From assembly GCF_036850765.1 (NCBI RefSeq), contig NC_089493.1, forward strand, positions 133,161,979-133,225,978: DNA of 64,000 nucleotides. Reading direction: 5' to 3'. Below the pieces are notes generated by a model. That model was given only the letters and a program-made list of their open reading frames with translations. It had not been told where the DNA came from and searched no databases. Each line of letters begins with the position of its first letter. The stretch's first letter is position 1. Source of the DNA: Saccopteryx bilineata (lineage: Eukaryota; Chordata; Mammalia; Chiroptera; Emballonuridae). Below, in pieces: positions 31,751 through 44,791 of the stretch. A program made the position numbers and the translations under genes.

Positions 31751-34700
31751 TTTAATGATGTTTATTCTTCCTAACCATTAGCATGGTATATGCTTCCACT
31801 TGTTTGTATCTCCCTTGATTTCTTTTATCAATGTTTTATAATTTTCCGAGTACAAGTCTTTAATCTCCTTGTTTAAATTTATTCCTAGGTACTTTATTTT
31901 TTGGGTTGCAATGGTAAAGGAAATTGCTTCCTTAATTTCTCTTTCTGACAGTTCATTTTTAGTGTATAAAAATGCCTCTGATTTCTGAGTATTAATTTTA
32001 TATCCTGCCACCTTGCTGAATTCATTTATCAGGTCCAGTAGTTTTTTGACTGATACTTTAGGGTTCTCTATATACAATATCATGTCATCTGCAAATAATG
32101 ATAGTTTTACTTCTTTTTTTCCAATTTGAATGCCTTTAATTTCTTTTTCTTCTCTGATTGCTGTGGCTAGGACTTCCAGAACTATATTGACTAAGAGTGG
32201 TGAAAGGGGGCACCCCTGCCTTGTTCTGATCTTAAGGGGATTGCTTTTAATTTTTTCCCATTACGTATGATGTTGGCTGTGGGTTTGTCATAGATGGCCT
32301 TTATCCTGTTGAGGTATGTTCCCTATATTCCCACTTTGCTGAGAGTTTTGATCATGAGTGGGTGCTGGATTTTATCAAATGCTTTTTCTGCATCTATTGA
32401 AATTATTATGTGGTTTTTCTCCTTTCTTTTGTTTATGTGAGGAATCACATTAATTGATTTGCAAATATTGTACCAGCATTGCCTCCCAAAAATAAATCCC
32501 ACTTGATCGTGGTGTATGATATTTTTCATATATTGCTGGATCTGGTTTGCTAATATTTTGTTGAGGATTTTAGCATCTAAATTCATCAAGGATATTGGCC
32601 TACAATTTTTTGTCTTTGTGTTGTCTTTGCCTGGTTTTGGAATCAGAATTATACTCGCCTCATAAAAGGAGTTTGGAAATCTTTCTTCCTCTTGAATTTC
32701 TTAAAATAGCTTGAGAAGGATAGGAGTTAGTTCTTTAAATATTTGTTAGAATTCACTTGTGAGGCCATCAGGCCATGGACTTCTCTTTTTGGAAGTTTTT
32801 TAATAACTGTTTCAATCTCATTTGTTGTGATTGGTCTGTTTAGGTTTTTTGATTATTCCAGATTAATTTTGGAAAGATTATATGTTTCAAGGAAATTTTC
32901 CATTTCATCTATGTTGCCTAGGTTTTTGGCATACAGTTCTTCATAGTATTTTCATACAGTATTTTGTATTTCTGTTGTGTCAGTTGTTATTTCTCCACTC
33001 TTATTTCTAAATTTATTTATTTGAGTCCTCTCTCTTTTTTCCTTGGTGAGTCTGGTTAAAGGTTCATCGATCTTGTATACCTTTTTTAAGAACCAGCTTC
33101 TGCTTTCATTGATCCTCTGTATTATTTCTTTAGCCTCTATGTCATTTATTTCTGCTTTGATCTTTATTATTTCCTTCCTCCTACTACATTTAGGCTTTAC
33201 TTGCTGTTCTTTTTCTAGTTCTTTTAGGTGCAGGGTTAAGTTGTTTATTTGAGCTTTTTCTAGCTTCTTGAGGTATGCCTGTACTGCTATGAACTTTACT
33301 CTCAGGACTGCTTTTGCTGTGTCCCATAAATTTTGAGTTGATGTATGCTCATTATCATTTGTTTCTAGGAATTTTTTAATTTCTTCTTTGATCTCATTGC
33401 TAACCTATTCATTATTTAATAATATGCTATTTATTTTTCCAGTGTTTGAGTATTTTCAGTTTTTCTGTTGTGGTTGATTTCTAGTTTAATGCCATTGTGA
33501 TCAGAGAAAATGCTTGATATGATTTCAGTCTTCTTAAATTTGTTGAGACTTCTTTTGTGCCCTACCATGTGGTCTATTCTAGAGAATGTACCATGAGCAC
33601 TTGAAAAAATGTATATTCTTTTGCTTTAGGGTGAAAGGTTCTGAAGATATCTATTAAATCGAGTTGATCTAGTATGTTCTTTAAGTCTGCTGTTTCTTGG
33701 TTAATTTTACTTCTTGAGGATCTATCTAGTGATGTTAGTGGGGTATTGAATTCCCTACTATTATAGTATTGTTGTTGAGCTCACCCTTTAAATCCACGAA
33801 ATTCTGCTTTATATATTTAGGTACTCCTATATTAGGTGCGTAGATATTTGTAACGGTTATATCTTCCTGTTGGATTGTTCTCTTTATCATTATGTAGTGA
33901 CCTTCTTTATCTCTTACTATAGCCTTTGTTTTATTTTTTTTTATTTTTTATTTTTTTATTAGTTTTTACTAGGGTGACATCAATAAATCAGGGTACATAT
34001 GTTCAAAAAGACATGTCCTGGTTATCTTGTCAATCAATTATGTTGCATACCCATTGCCCAAAATCAGATTGTCCTCTGTCATCTACTATCTAGTTTTCTT
34101 TGTGCCCCGTCCCCTCACCCTTCTCCTCCCCCCCCCATAACCATCACACTCTTGGCAATGTCTCTCAGTCACATTTTTATGTCCCACCTACGTATGGAAT
34201 AATGCAGTTCTTGGCTTTTTCGATTTACTTATTTCACTCCGTATAATGTTATCAAGATCCCACCATTTTGTTGTAAATGATCCGATGTCATCATTTCTTA
34301 TGGCTGAGTTGTATTCCATAGTATATATATATATGCCACACTTTCTTTATCCAGTCTTCTATTGAAGGGCTTTTTGGTTGTTTCCATGTCTTGGCCACTG
34401 TGAACAATGCTGCAATGAACATGGGGCTGCACGTGTCTTTACGTATCAATGTTTTTGAGTTTTGGGGGTATATACCCAGTAGAGGTATTGCTGGGTCATA
34501 AGGTAGTTCTATTTCCAGTTTTTTTGAGTAACCACCATACTTTCTTCCATAATGGTTGTACTACTTTACATTCCCATCAGCAGTGAATGAGGGTTCCTTT
34601 TTCTCCACAGCCTCTCCAACATTTGCTATTACCTGCCTTGGTAATAATAGCTAATCTAACAGGTGTGAAGTGATATCTCATTGCAGTTTTTGATTTGCAT

Positions 34701-35637
34701 TTCTCTAATAACTAATGAAGATGAGCATTTTTTTCATGTATCTGTTGGCCATTTGTATTTCCTCATGGGAGAAGTGTTTGTTCATGTCCTCTTCCTATTT
34801 TTTTATTGGATTGTTTGTTTGTTTGTTGTTGAGTTTTATGAGTTCTTTGTATATTTTGGATATTAGGCCCTTATCTGAGCTGTCATTTGAAAATATCATT
34901 TCCCATTTATTTGGCTGTCTGTTTATTTTGTTGTCAGTTTCTCTTCCTGAGCAAAAACTTCTTAGTCTGATGTAGTCTCATTCATTTATTTTTTTCTTCA
35001 CTTTCCTTGCCTTTGGAGTCAAATTCATAAAATGCTCTTTAAAACCAAGGTCCATGAGTTTAGAACTTATGTTTTCTTTCTATGCACTTTATTGTTTCAG
35101 GTCTTAGATTTAGGTCTTTGATCCATTTTGAATTAATTTTAGCACAAGGGGACAAACTGTAGTCAAGTTTCATTCTTTTGCATGTAGCTTTCCAGTTTTC
35201 CCAGCACCATTTGTTGAAGAGGATTTCTTTTCTCATTGTGTGTTGTTGGCCCCTTTATCAAAAATTATTTGACCATATATATGTGGTTTTATTTCTGGAA
35301 TTTCTGTTCTGTTCCATTGGTCTGAGTGTCTATTTTTTTGCCCATATGCTGTTTTGATTGTTGTGTTTCTACAATATAGTTTGAATTCAGGTATTGTAAT
35401 GCCCCCAGCTTCATTATTTTTCTTTAGGATTGCTTTGGCTATTTGGGTTTTTTTATAGTTCCATATAAATCTGATGATTTTTTGTTCCATTTAAAAAAAA
35501 TGTCATTGGAATTTTGATGGGAATTGCATTAAATTTGTATATTGCTTTGGGTAATATGGCCATCTTGATTATATTTATTCTTCCTATCCAAGAACAAGAA
35601 ATATTCTTTCATTTTATTGTATCTTTTCTGATTTCTC

Positions 35638-36105
35638 TTAAAACTGTTTTGTAGTTTTATTATATAGGTCCTTAACATTCTTTGTTATGTTTATTTCTAG
35701 GCATTTTATTTTTTTTGTTGCAATTATGAAGGGGATTACTTTTTTGAGTTTGTTCTCAAATGTTTCATTTTTGGCATATAGTAAGGCTATGGACTTTTGT
35801 ATATTAATTTTGTATCCTGTGACCTTACTATATTGGCTTATTGTTTCTAGTGTTCTTTTTGTAGATTCTTTGGGGTTTTCAATGTATAAGATCATATCAT
35901 CTGCAAAAAGTGATACTTTTACTTCTTCTTTTCTGATATGGATGCCTTTTATTTCTTTGTCTTGTCTGATTGCTCTGGCTAGAACCTCTATCACCACATT
36001 AAGTAAGAGTGGAGAGAGTGGACAACCCTGTCTTGTTTGTGATTTAAGGGGGAAAGTCTTTAGTTTTGTGCCATTTAATATGATGTTAGCTGATGGTTTT
36101 ATCAT
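35638..36105 (-). pseudogene. L1-ii ORF2 reverse transcriptase segment
   Basis: A 155-codon minus-strand frame with [20 protein letters not shown] and [15 protein letters not shown], the RT palm motifs including the FADD active site. It is the best-preserved RT stretch in this element. Confidence 0.85.
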
Positions 36106-37898
36106 ATATGGCCTTTATCATGTTGAGATATTTTCCTTCTATACCCATTTTGTTGAGAGTCTTAAACATAAAATTATGTTGTATTTTATTGAACGCATTT
36201 TCTGCATCTATTGATAAGATCATGTGATTTTCTTTTTTGTTTTGTTGATATAGTGTATATTATGTTACCTGTTTTACATATGTTGAACCATCCTTGAGAT
36301 TCTAGGATGAATCCCACTTGATCCTGATGTATTATTTTTTTAATATGTTGTTGTATTCAATTTGCTAGTATTTTGTTTAGTATTTTAGCATCTGTATTCA
36401 TTAGAGATATTGGTCTATAGTTTTTTTTGTGTGTGTGTTGTCCTTGCCCGGTTTTGGTATGAGGGTTATGTTGGCCTCATAAAATGTGTTTGGAAGTATT
36501 GCTTCTTCTTCAATTTTTTGGAAGACTTTGAGTAGAATAGGAACCAAGACTTTTTGGAATGTTTTATAGAATTCGCTAGTAGAACCGTTTGTGCCTGAAC
36601 TTTTATTCTTGGGGAGGTTTTAATAGTTTTTTCTATTTCTTACCTACTAATTGTCTGTTTAGGCTTTCTGCTTCTTCTTGACTCAGTCAAGGAAGGTTGT
36701 ATTGTTCTTGGAATTTATTCATTGTTTCTAGATTGTTGAATTTAGTGGCATAAAGTTTTTCATAGTATTCTACAATAATTATTTGTATATCTATGGTATC
36801 TGTGGTGATTTCTCCTCTTTCATTTTGGATTTTGTTTATATGAGTCCTTTCTCTTTTTTCCTTGGTAAGTCTTGCTGAGAGTTTGTCAATTTTATTGATC
36901 TTTTTAAAGATCAATAAAACCAGCTCCTTGTTTTATTAATTTTTTCCATAGTTTTTCTGTTCTCTATTTTATTATTTCTGCTCTGATTTTTATTATCTTC
37001 TTTCTTCTGCTGGTTTTAGGTGGTCTTTGTTCTTCTTTTTCCAGTTCCTTAAGGTGTGAAGTTAAGTGGTTCTCCTGGGCTCTCTCTTGTTTGTTCATAA
37101 AGGCCTGAAGTGATATGAACTTTCCTCTTATCACTGCTTTTGCTGCATCCCATAGATTCTGATATGTGTATTGTCATTTTCATTTGTCTGTATATATCTT
37201 TCGATCTCTGCGCTTATTTTCTTTTTTAACCATTCATTTTTTTAAAGTATGTTGTTTAGTTTCCACATTTCTGAGGGTTTTTTCCCTCTTTTTTGCAATT
37301 GAATTCTAGTTTCAAGGCTTTATGATCAGAAAATATGCTTGGTATAACTTTGATTTTTCTAAATTTGCTAATGTTTTTTGTGGCCCAACATATGGTCAAT
37401 TCTTGAGAATGATCCATATACACTGGAGAAAAATGTATACTTTGGGGTGAAATGTCCTGTAGATGTCTATCATATTCAGGTGCTCTAGTGTTTTGTTTAA
37501 GGCCAATATATCTTTATTGTTTCTGTGTTTGGATGACCGATCGAGAGCCATCAGCAGTGTATTGAGGTCTCCAAGTATGATTGTATTTTTGTCAGTTTTT
37601 TGTTTGGAGGTCAATAAGTAGCTGTCTTATATATTTTTGGTGCTCCTTGGTTTGGTACATATATATTAAGAATAGTTATGACTTCTTGATTCAGCATCCC
37701 CTTAATCATTATGAAATTACCGAGTACTTTTGCTGTCTTTTATTCAGCATTATCAGATATGTGTATTGCTACACCTGCTTTTTTTTGCATGTTATTTGCT
37801 TGGAGTATTATTTTCCAGCCTTTCACTTTGAATTTTTTTTTATTCTTGTTGCTTAGATGAGTTTCTTGTAGGCAGCATACAGTTGGATATTCTTTTTC

Positions 37899-38293
37899 TT
37901 TTTTTTTTTTTTTGTATTTTCTGAAGCTGGAAATGGAGAGAGACAGTCAGACAGACTCCCGCATGCGCCCAACTGGGATCCACCCGGCATGCCCACCAGG
38001 GGCAACACTCTGCCCACTGGGGGGGTGATGCTCTGTCCCTCCAGGGTGTTGCCCTGCCACTACCAGAGCCACTCTAGCACCTGGGGCAGAGGCCAAGGAG
38101 CCATCCCCAGCGACCGGGCCATCTTTGCTCCAATGAAGCCTTGGCTGTGGGAGGGGAAGTGAGAGACAGAGAGGCAGGAGGGGGGGGTGGAGAAGCAAAT
38201 GGGCAATTCTCCTATGTGCCCTGGCTGGGAATCGAACCCTGGTCCCCCGCACGCCAGGCTGACGCTCTACTGCTGAGCCAACCAGCCAGGGCC
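37899..38293 (-). repeat. SINE-R in L1-ii
   Basis: Poly-T, CTGAAGCTGGAAATGGAGAG, the full body, and head complement GCTGAGCCAACCAGCCAGGG. The imperfect target duplication is GGATATTCTTTTTC (37885-37898) and GGATTTTCTTTTTT (from 38294). Confidence 0.92.
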
Positions 38294-38773
38294 GGATTTT
38301 CTTTTTTAATTTATTCTGCTACTCTGTGCTATTCTATTGGTGAGTTTAATCCATTTACATTTAGTGTAATTATTGATACTTGTGGGTTCTCTATTGCCAT
38401 TTTATAGACTGTCAGTTTTGTGTCTTGTTTGATTTTTCTCTTTTGTTTTTCTATCCTTTGTTTTGTTTAATTGTATTCCATACTTCTTTCCTCTGTTGTT
38501 ATCTTTTTAAAATTATGTCCTTCTGTGGTGGTTTTTTCAAGGGGTGGTTATCATTAAGTAATGAAAAGGGTTTTTACTCTGTTCAGTGTAATGCTCTATC
38601 TTGTGAGTACTTCTGTATTCCACCGTCCTTTTCTACTATTAATTTTCGTCCTCTTTCTTTTTTTTTTTTTTGTTGTTGTCACAGTTTATATTTGATTTTT
38701 TTGTATTCTTGGTGGAGCTTTTACTTGTGGTTTTATCTTGTTTTGTTTTTTGTAACTGGTTGGAAAACCCTCT

Positions 38774-39271
38774 TTAATAATTCCTGGAGTGGCGGTTTCT
38801 GATGATAAATTTTCTCATCTTTTCTATATCTATGAATGTTTTTATTTCTCCTTCATATTTGAAGGATAGCTTTGATGGGTATATTATTCTTGGCTGAAAG
38901 TTCCTTTCTTTCCGTACTTTAAATATTGGGGTCCACTCTCTTCTAGCTTGTAGAGATTCTGTTGAGAAATCCAATGATAATCTAATGGGCCTTCCTTTAT
39001 ATGTTGTATTCTTCTTTTCCTGGCTGCCTTGAGAATTTTTTCTTTGTTGTTGGTTTGTGCCAATTATGATGTACCTTGGAGTAGATTTGTTGGGGTTAAG
39101 AAAACTTGGAGTTCTGTTTGCTTTTTGAATTTGCGGCTTTAGTTCTTTCCACAGGCTTGGGAAGTTCTCATCTATTATTTGTTTGAATATGTTCTCTATT
39201 CCATTTTCTCTCTCTTCTCCCTCTGATATACCTATTATTCTTATGTTATTCTTTTGGTTGGAGTCAGACAA
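38774..39271 (-). pseudogene. L1-ii ORF1 C-terminal part
   Basis: A 165-codon frame with the L1 ORF1 RNA-recognition region (IRIIGISEGEERENGIENIF, TPRYIIIG) and C-terminal domain (YKGRPIRLSLDFSTESLQAR). The N-terminal coiled coil is in broken frames above it, about 39290-39640. Confidence 0.85.
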
Positions 39272-41004
39272 TTCCTGTAGGGCTTTCTCATTTTTTTAAT
39301 TTTTGAGTCTCTTTCTTCTTCTCTCTGTTGTGTCTCAAGTTGCTTGTCCTCTATTTAACTAATTCTACCTTCTATCTGGCCTGTTCTATTCGCTAAGCTT
39401 CTTACCTTGTTTTTCAGCTCATGAATTGAGATTTTCATCTCTGTTTGATTTGTTTTTATAGTTTCAATTTCTTTGGTAATATGCTCTTTGTGTTAGTTGA
39501 GTTGTTTTCTGAGCTCCCTAAATTGCCTTTTTGTGTTTTCCTGTGTATCTCTGAGTATTTTTAGGATTTCTATTTTAAATTCTCTGTAATTTAGCTCCAA
39601 GGTTTCCAATATATTAAATTTTTCCTCTATAGATTTTTTTCTCATCTATCCGTGCTACCTCTTCATCTTTTGTATCTATGATATTTGATTTACTTTTCTT
39701 CAATGGCATCTGAGGGTGATTTTCTTGATAGTACTAATGAGAATTAATAAAGAATAAAAAGATAAAATAAATAAAATAATAAAAAAAATTAAATAATTAT
39801 TTCCTTTTTTTTTCCCACTCGCCTCCTCTCCCCTCCTTCTTGAGAAAATCTTTTGGTGAACTGTGAATTATATTGTGCTAAATTGACAAAAACTACGTAT
39901 AATGGAGGGGCCCTGAATTGGGGAGAACTGATAAAGGGGGCAAAAAAAATGGAGTATGGACCCACAAAATGCAAAAAAGGATAATATTTGGGTCACGAAT
40001 AAAATGATTTGCTTTACGTGATGATTAACTAAGAGATATAATGAGAGGAATGAGATGGATACAGGAAAAATGGAAAAAAATATTTAAAAATTACTATTGT
40101 ATTTAGTGCAGCAAAAACTTGATAAAATGGAGAGCCAGGCTTGGGAGCACTGCTAGTGAGTTAAAAATGCAAAGTAAAAACCCCCACAGTCCACAAAAAA
40201 AAAATTTGAGTCCCAAATGAAATAATTTATTTGTGATTGAGGATTTGAATGAGAGGAAAAGTAAAGGAGAAATGAAGAAACTAATATAGAGGAAGAAAAA
40301 AAGAAAGAGGAAAATACAAAAAGAAGAAAAAAGAACAAAGAACAAAAGGAGAGAGAGATAGAGAGAGTTAAGGGTTTGGAGTGCAATCCTCATAGAGAGA
40401 AAGGAAGAGGAAAGGAAAGATAATGAGAGATATAACACTTATGGGTAGTGTAATTCAAGGAGAGGAGAGAGTAAGACCGGCAGAGAATTAAATGACCCAA
40501 ACTGGAAAAAGAAGAAAATAATCAAGAAAAGAAGATAAGAGAAACAAACAAACATAATAAAATGGGATAGGTTATAAATTCTGTGGATTATTCTTGATTT
40601 TGAGAGGTTATCTCTTGCTCTTTCTTTTCTCTCACTCTTCCAGGTTGGTGACTTTGTACCCAGGTTCTGGCCCCTCTGGCATGTTTAGGTAGAGTTTGGC
40701 ACTTGATAAGTCTCTATGGCAATGTCATATTTTGGGCTTCAGTCTCGTTGGCTCATTAGCATTTGCAGGCTCTGACAATGAGAAAGTCTGTTTTCCTGGA
40801 GCCCTCTCTCCTAGTCTTTCCTTCCTGAATTAGCAGCCTGATGATCCAGCTCTGGGGTTGCTGCAGCCTCTGCCTTTGCGCTTAGTATAAAACTCCTCGA
40901 GGCTCCAAGGATAGATTTTTTTGTCTCTGGTTGAAGATCTTTTTGAATTTTTGGGGAGATTTATTGGCATTGCTTCTTATGGCACCATTTATCTGATTTC
41001 ACTC

Positions 41005-41335
41005 TAGCCTTTTAAATTCCATTTTGACTGATATAAGTATGGCTACCCCAGGTTTTTTTATTTCAATTTGCATAAAATATTTTTTCTATACTTTTATCTT
41101 TGTTTATGTGCATCTTTGTTTTAAGGTGTGTCTCTTTTAGACAGCATATGTATGGGTCCAGTTTTCTTTTCCATACAATCTACCCTATGTCTTTTGATTG
41201 GATTATTTAATCCATTTACATTTAAGGTTATTATTGATATGTAGTTGTTATTACCATTTTATTCTTTAAAACTGTATTCCTCTTTTGCTATATTCTCTTT
41301 CTTCTTTGATTTGTTTAAAGCCCCTTAGCATTTCT
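41005..41335 (-). repeat. L1-i, middle piece (ORF2 endonuclease region)
   Basis: This continues L1-i between the L1-ii and L1-iii insertions. It carries the endonuclease-domain part of ORF2 (compare 47755-48075 in L1-iii) and ends at CCCCTTAGCATTTCT, which recurs at 50319. Confidence 0.85.
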
Positions 41336-41775
41336 TTTTTTTTAAATAAATTTTTATTTTAATGGGGTGACATCAATAAATCAGGGTACATACATTCAAA
41401 GAAAACATTTCCAGGTTATCTTGTCATTTAGTTTCTGTTGCATACCCATCACCCGAAGAGAGATCATCCTCCACCACACCTCCATCCAGTTCTCTCTGTA
41501 TGCCTTCCCCTCCCCCTCTCCCTCCTTCCCTCCCCCCACCCCCCATAACCATCACACTCCTGTCCATGCCTCTTAGTCTCGCTTTATGTCCCATCAATGT
41601 ATGGAATCCTGCAGTTCCTGTTTTTTTTCTGATTCGCTTATTTCACCCTGCACAATGCTCCAAGACTCCACCCTTCCGCTGTAAGTGATCCGATGTCATC
41701 ATTTCTCCTAGCTGAATAGTATACCATGGTGTATATGTGCCCCATCTTCTTCATCCAGTCCTCTATTTTTTTTAC
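41336..41775 (-). repeat. L1 3' UTR (tail of L1-iii or separate L1)
   Basis: Starts with a poly-T / AATTTTTATTTT tail complement right after CCCCTTAGCATTTCT and carries the L1 3' UTR (AATGGGGTGACATCAATAAA complement, C-rich tract at 41505-41550). It overlaps in content with 43690-43960, so the 3' UTR is present twice around 41776-43689. Confidence 0.8.
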
Positions 41776-43689
41776 CAGTGATTAAAAGCCTTTAAGAAAA
41801 CTCTTGGCCAATACAGCAAGAATCCATAAAAGAGTAGTGTCCTTAACATGTTCACCAAGTCCAAGTTGGCCCCATCACCATGCCAAATCGCTAAAAAAAT
41901 GCAACCCAACCACAGTTCAGTCTGCTAGGAGCTGTCACAGGGAGCAGGAAATCCAGGAAAGTTCCCCACAGGAAAAATTCGCATGGCACTGGAATTGTTA
42001 CCATTCTATACTTGCAGCTCATGTCCAAGTCCCAATGACCACTGCTTCTAGCTGGTAATTGATTCAGGTAGATTTGAAAAAGCCATTTGCAGCATGCGTG
42101 GATATGGAGCTTCTGTTCTCCCTCTGCATGGAGAGTTGAGACCAGGTTGCTTTTTCCCTGGAGCTCTGTGACTGTGGCATGGTAGAGAGAACCTTGGGAT
42201 ACACTAAGCTGGGTGGCAAAGGTAAATTCATAATACAAGTTGGCAAAAGGGGGAAGAGAGCTCTAAATTAGAAGTAGGTCCCAGCCTGAAATATGAGTGG
42301 GGCATTGAGGTAGGAGGGATAAAGGAAACACTATATTAAGCAAAGCAGCAGAAAATAGGACTATCAACACCCACAACAGAGATCTTTGAGGGAAGAATAA
42401 AAAACCTGACTATTCAGGCAAAACATAGTTAAGTGGCCTTGTGCGAATGAGATACAGTTTACCTGCTTCTTGGAAGAAATAACCTAGGCTTGTCCACAGT
42501 GTTGTAGATGGGGGGCCGACGGCCCTGGTCACCTTAAGCCTTCAGTGGCAAACCCAGAATTCTGGGCAAGGTTAGGTCATAGGTGGCTGGATCAGGGCTG
42601 GAAAGAGACTGAACCCTCCCTTAGAGGAGCAAGGAGGAAAGCTACCTTCCAGTGTCCCTGTTTCCTCACAAGCAGGAGGCATGTAAGCATGGCAAGGCTT
42701 TAGCTCAATGACCTTCCTTTCCACTATTGAAGCAGGAACCCAATGGCATCCTATGAGACCCCTTTGGGGGCATTGGAGCTTTTAAGGGTGTAATCCTAAA
42801 AGCTGGCAGTTTCTCTGATCTCTATTGGCTTTTTTCTGCCTCTAGGTATCTTAAAAGCCATTCTCAGAAGATCTCGCTGAGGGGTTTGAGGATCCCCATC
42901 TGCCTATATAAATCTTTTCCATATATCTGGGGCTATTTGGAAAAAGGCAAAACAGTGTTATTAGCTAGATCTAATAAAGAAGGTAGTAGTTTGCAGGCGA
43001 AAAAGATTTGGTGTCTCCTGTTCATCAGCACTGAAAAGAAATGTACAATTTTTTTTTAAGTAAAAAGCATGATATGGTAGACCCGTTGGAGTCATTGGCC
43101 TGGTGTGCAGGATTCCCGGTTTCGATTCCTGGCCAGAGCATACAGGAGAAGCACCCATCTACCTCTCCACCCCTCCCCTCTCCTTCCTCTTTGTCTCTCT
43201 CCTCCTGCCCGCAGCCAAGGCTCCACCAGAGCAAAGCCACCCTGGGCACTAAGGATGGCCCCATGGCCTCCACCCCAGTCGCTAGAATGGCTCCGGTTGT
43301 AACAGAGCAACACCCCAGATGGGCAGAGCATTCCCCCCTGGTAAGCATGCCAGGTGGATCCCAGTCAGGCACATGAGGAGTCTGTCTGACTGCCTCCCCA
43401 TCTCCATCCTCAGAAAAATACAAAAAATAAATAAATAAAAGAAAAAATACTAACAACAACAAAAAAAGGACATTCCCTTGTGATAAAGCTCCAGGGAGCA
43501 TGGAGTGAGCTTGAGTATGTCCTATGAAACATGGAGCTCTATGTTGACATATAAGTCTTTGAAGAAGGAGGAACTGCTGAAATAGTTCATCAGCATTTGT
43601 CCCTAAGACAGCAGTCTTTATAGTGGGAACACCATACGTAAATATTTGCTCTCTGTCCATAGATTAAGGGGGGAATATGGCAAATGCTG
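41776..43689 (-). pseudogene. Class II-like ERV remnant between two L1 3' UTR copies
   Basis: At 43454-43660 the minus strand reads FTYGVPTIKTAV, LQRLICQHRAPCFIGHTQ and LPGALSQGN, the RNase H-integrase junction of betaretrovirus-like pol. From 43440 leftward the frames are too broken to name; a 115-codon frame at 41891-42238 may belong to it. A SINE-R lies at 43073-43445. No LTR or LTR end was recognised. Confidence 0.45.
43073..43445 (+). repeat. SINE-R, diverged
   Basis: Plus-strand copy: a diverged head, CGATTCCTGGCCAGAGCATA, CTCCTGCCCGCAGCCAAGGC, GAGTCTGTCTGACTGCCTC and an A-rich tail (AATAAATAAATAAAAG). The long minus-strand frame through it is chance. Confidence 0.88.
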
Positions 43690-43971
43690 AAAAGCCATGA
43701 TCTTTGTGCCCCTCCCTTCCCCCAAACCCCTCCCTCTCCTCCCCCACCCTGTAACCCCAACACTGTTGTTCAGGTCTCTGGGTCTCATCTTTATGTCCCA
43801 CCTATGTATGGAATCATATAGTTCTTAGTTTTTTCTGATTGACTTCGTTCATTCAGTATAATGTTATCAAGGCCCATCCATGTTGTTGTAAAAGATCCTA
43901 TGTCATCATTTCTTACGGCTGAGTAGTATTCCATAGTATATATACCAAAGCTTTTTAATCCACTCATCCTC

Positions 43972-44262
43972 TCATGGACACTTAGGCTGTTTCCAAATCT
44001 TTGCTATTGTGAACAATGCTGCCATAAACATGGGGGTGCATTTCTTCTTTTCAAACAGTGCTATGGTGTTCTTGGGGTATATTCCTAACAGTGGTATAGC
44101 TGGATCAAAAGGCAGTTCGATTTTTAATTTCATGAGGAATCTCCATACTGTTTTCCACAGTGGCTGCACCAGTCTGCATTCCCACCAGCAGTGCAGGAGG
44201 GTTCCCTTTTCTCCACATCCTCGCCAGCACTTATTGTGTGTTGTTTTACTGATGAGCGCCAT
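43972..44262 (-). pseudogene. L1-iii ORF2 C-terminus
   Basis: A 96-codon frame holding the C-terminal Cys-rich motif [18 protein letters not shown] and [12 protein letters not shown], as in L1 ORF2. It is separated from the rest by SINE-R at 44410-44791. Confidence 0.85.
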
Positions 44263-44409
44263 TCTGACTAGTGTGAGGTGTTATCTCATTGTGGTTTTAA
44301 TTTGCATTTCTCTAATCATTAGTGATGTTGAATATTTTTTAATATGCCTGTTGGCCATCTGTGTGTCCTCTTTGGAGAAATGTCTATTCATTTCTTTTGC
44401 CCATTTTTG

Positions 44410-44791
44410 TTTTGTTTTGTTTTTTTTCTTTTTTTTTTCTTTTTCATTTTTCTGAAGCTGGAAACAGGGAGAGACAGTCAGACAGACTCTCGCATGCGCC
44501 CGACCGGGATCTACCCGGCATGCCCACCAGGGGCTACGCTCTGCCCACCAGGGGGTGATGCTCCGCACATCCTGGGCGTGGCCATGTTGCGACCAGAGCC
44601 ACTCTAGCGCCTGAGGCAGAGGCCACAGAGCCATCCCCATGCCTGGGCCATCTTTGCTCCAATGGAGCCTTGGCTGCGGGAGGGGAAGAGAGAGACAGAG
44701 AGGAAAGCGCGGTGTAGGGGTGGAGAAGCAAATGGGCGCTTCTCCTGTGTGCCCTGGCCGGGAATCGAACCCGGGTCCTCTGCACGCTAGG
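44410..44791 (-). repeat. SINE-R, 5'-truncated, with 16-bp duplication
   Basis: Poly-T, CTGAAGCTGGAAACAGGGAG, full body, then ends at CACGCTAGG inside the tRNA-like head. The first roughly 35 bases of the SINE are missing. A perfect target duplication CTTTTGCCCATTTTTG lies at 44394-44409 and 44792-44807. Confidence 0.93.

Larger units (their letters stand above)
29740..33931 (-). repeat. L1-i, 3' part (ORF2 and 3' UTR)
   Basis: Minus-strand LINE-1 whose 3' UTR starts near 29740 (AATGGGGTGACATTG complement) and whose ORF2 runs upward. The frame 30722-31750 (342 codons) is the ORF2 C-terminal half. 32323-32589 has the RT words FIFGRQ and [12 protein letters not shown]. The YADD region lies near 32080-32110. 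A hAT element sits in the 3' part. It breaks at about 33931 where L1-ii is inserted and resumes at 41005 and again at 50319. Stops and shifts make it inactive. Confidence 0.9.
33932..41004 (-). repeat. L1-ii, near full length, older subfamily
   Basis: A second minus-strand L1 inside L1-i. TAGCCTTT is found at 33920-33927 and 41005-41012, and L1-i sequence continues across. Its 3' UTR and poly-T lie at 33935-34200, ORF2 remnants at 35233-37614 and ORF1 at 38774-39271. The A/T-rich and then mixed sequence to 41004 is the 5' UTR. Without the SINE-R at 37899 it is about 6.7 kb, near full length. Many stops and shifts show greater age than L1-iii. Confidence 0.85.

Noticed and set aside
35687..36214. 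175-codon plus-strand hydrophobic frame resembling a membrane protein
   Set aside because: Antisense of L1 ORF2; the L1 minus-strand reading explains it completely.
40103..40438. 111-codon Phe/Leu/Ser-rich frame
   Set aside because: Translation of the purine-rich L1-ii 5' region in antisense; low complexity.
43025..43660. 211-codon minus-strand frame
   Set aside because: A chance fusion of class II-like pol remnant and antisense SINE-R; only the first 60 or so codons have meaning.
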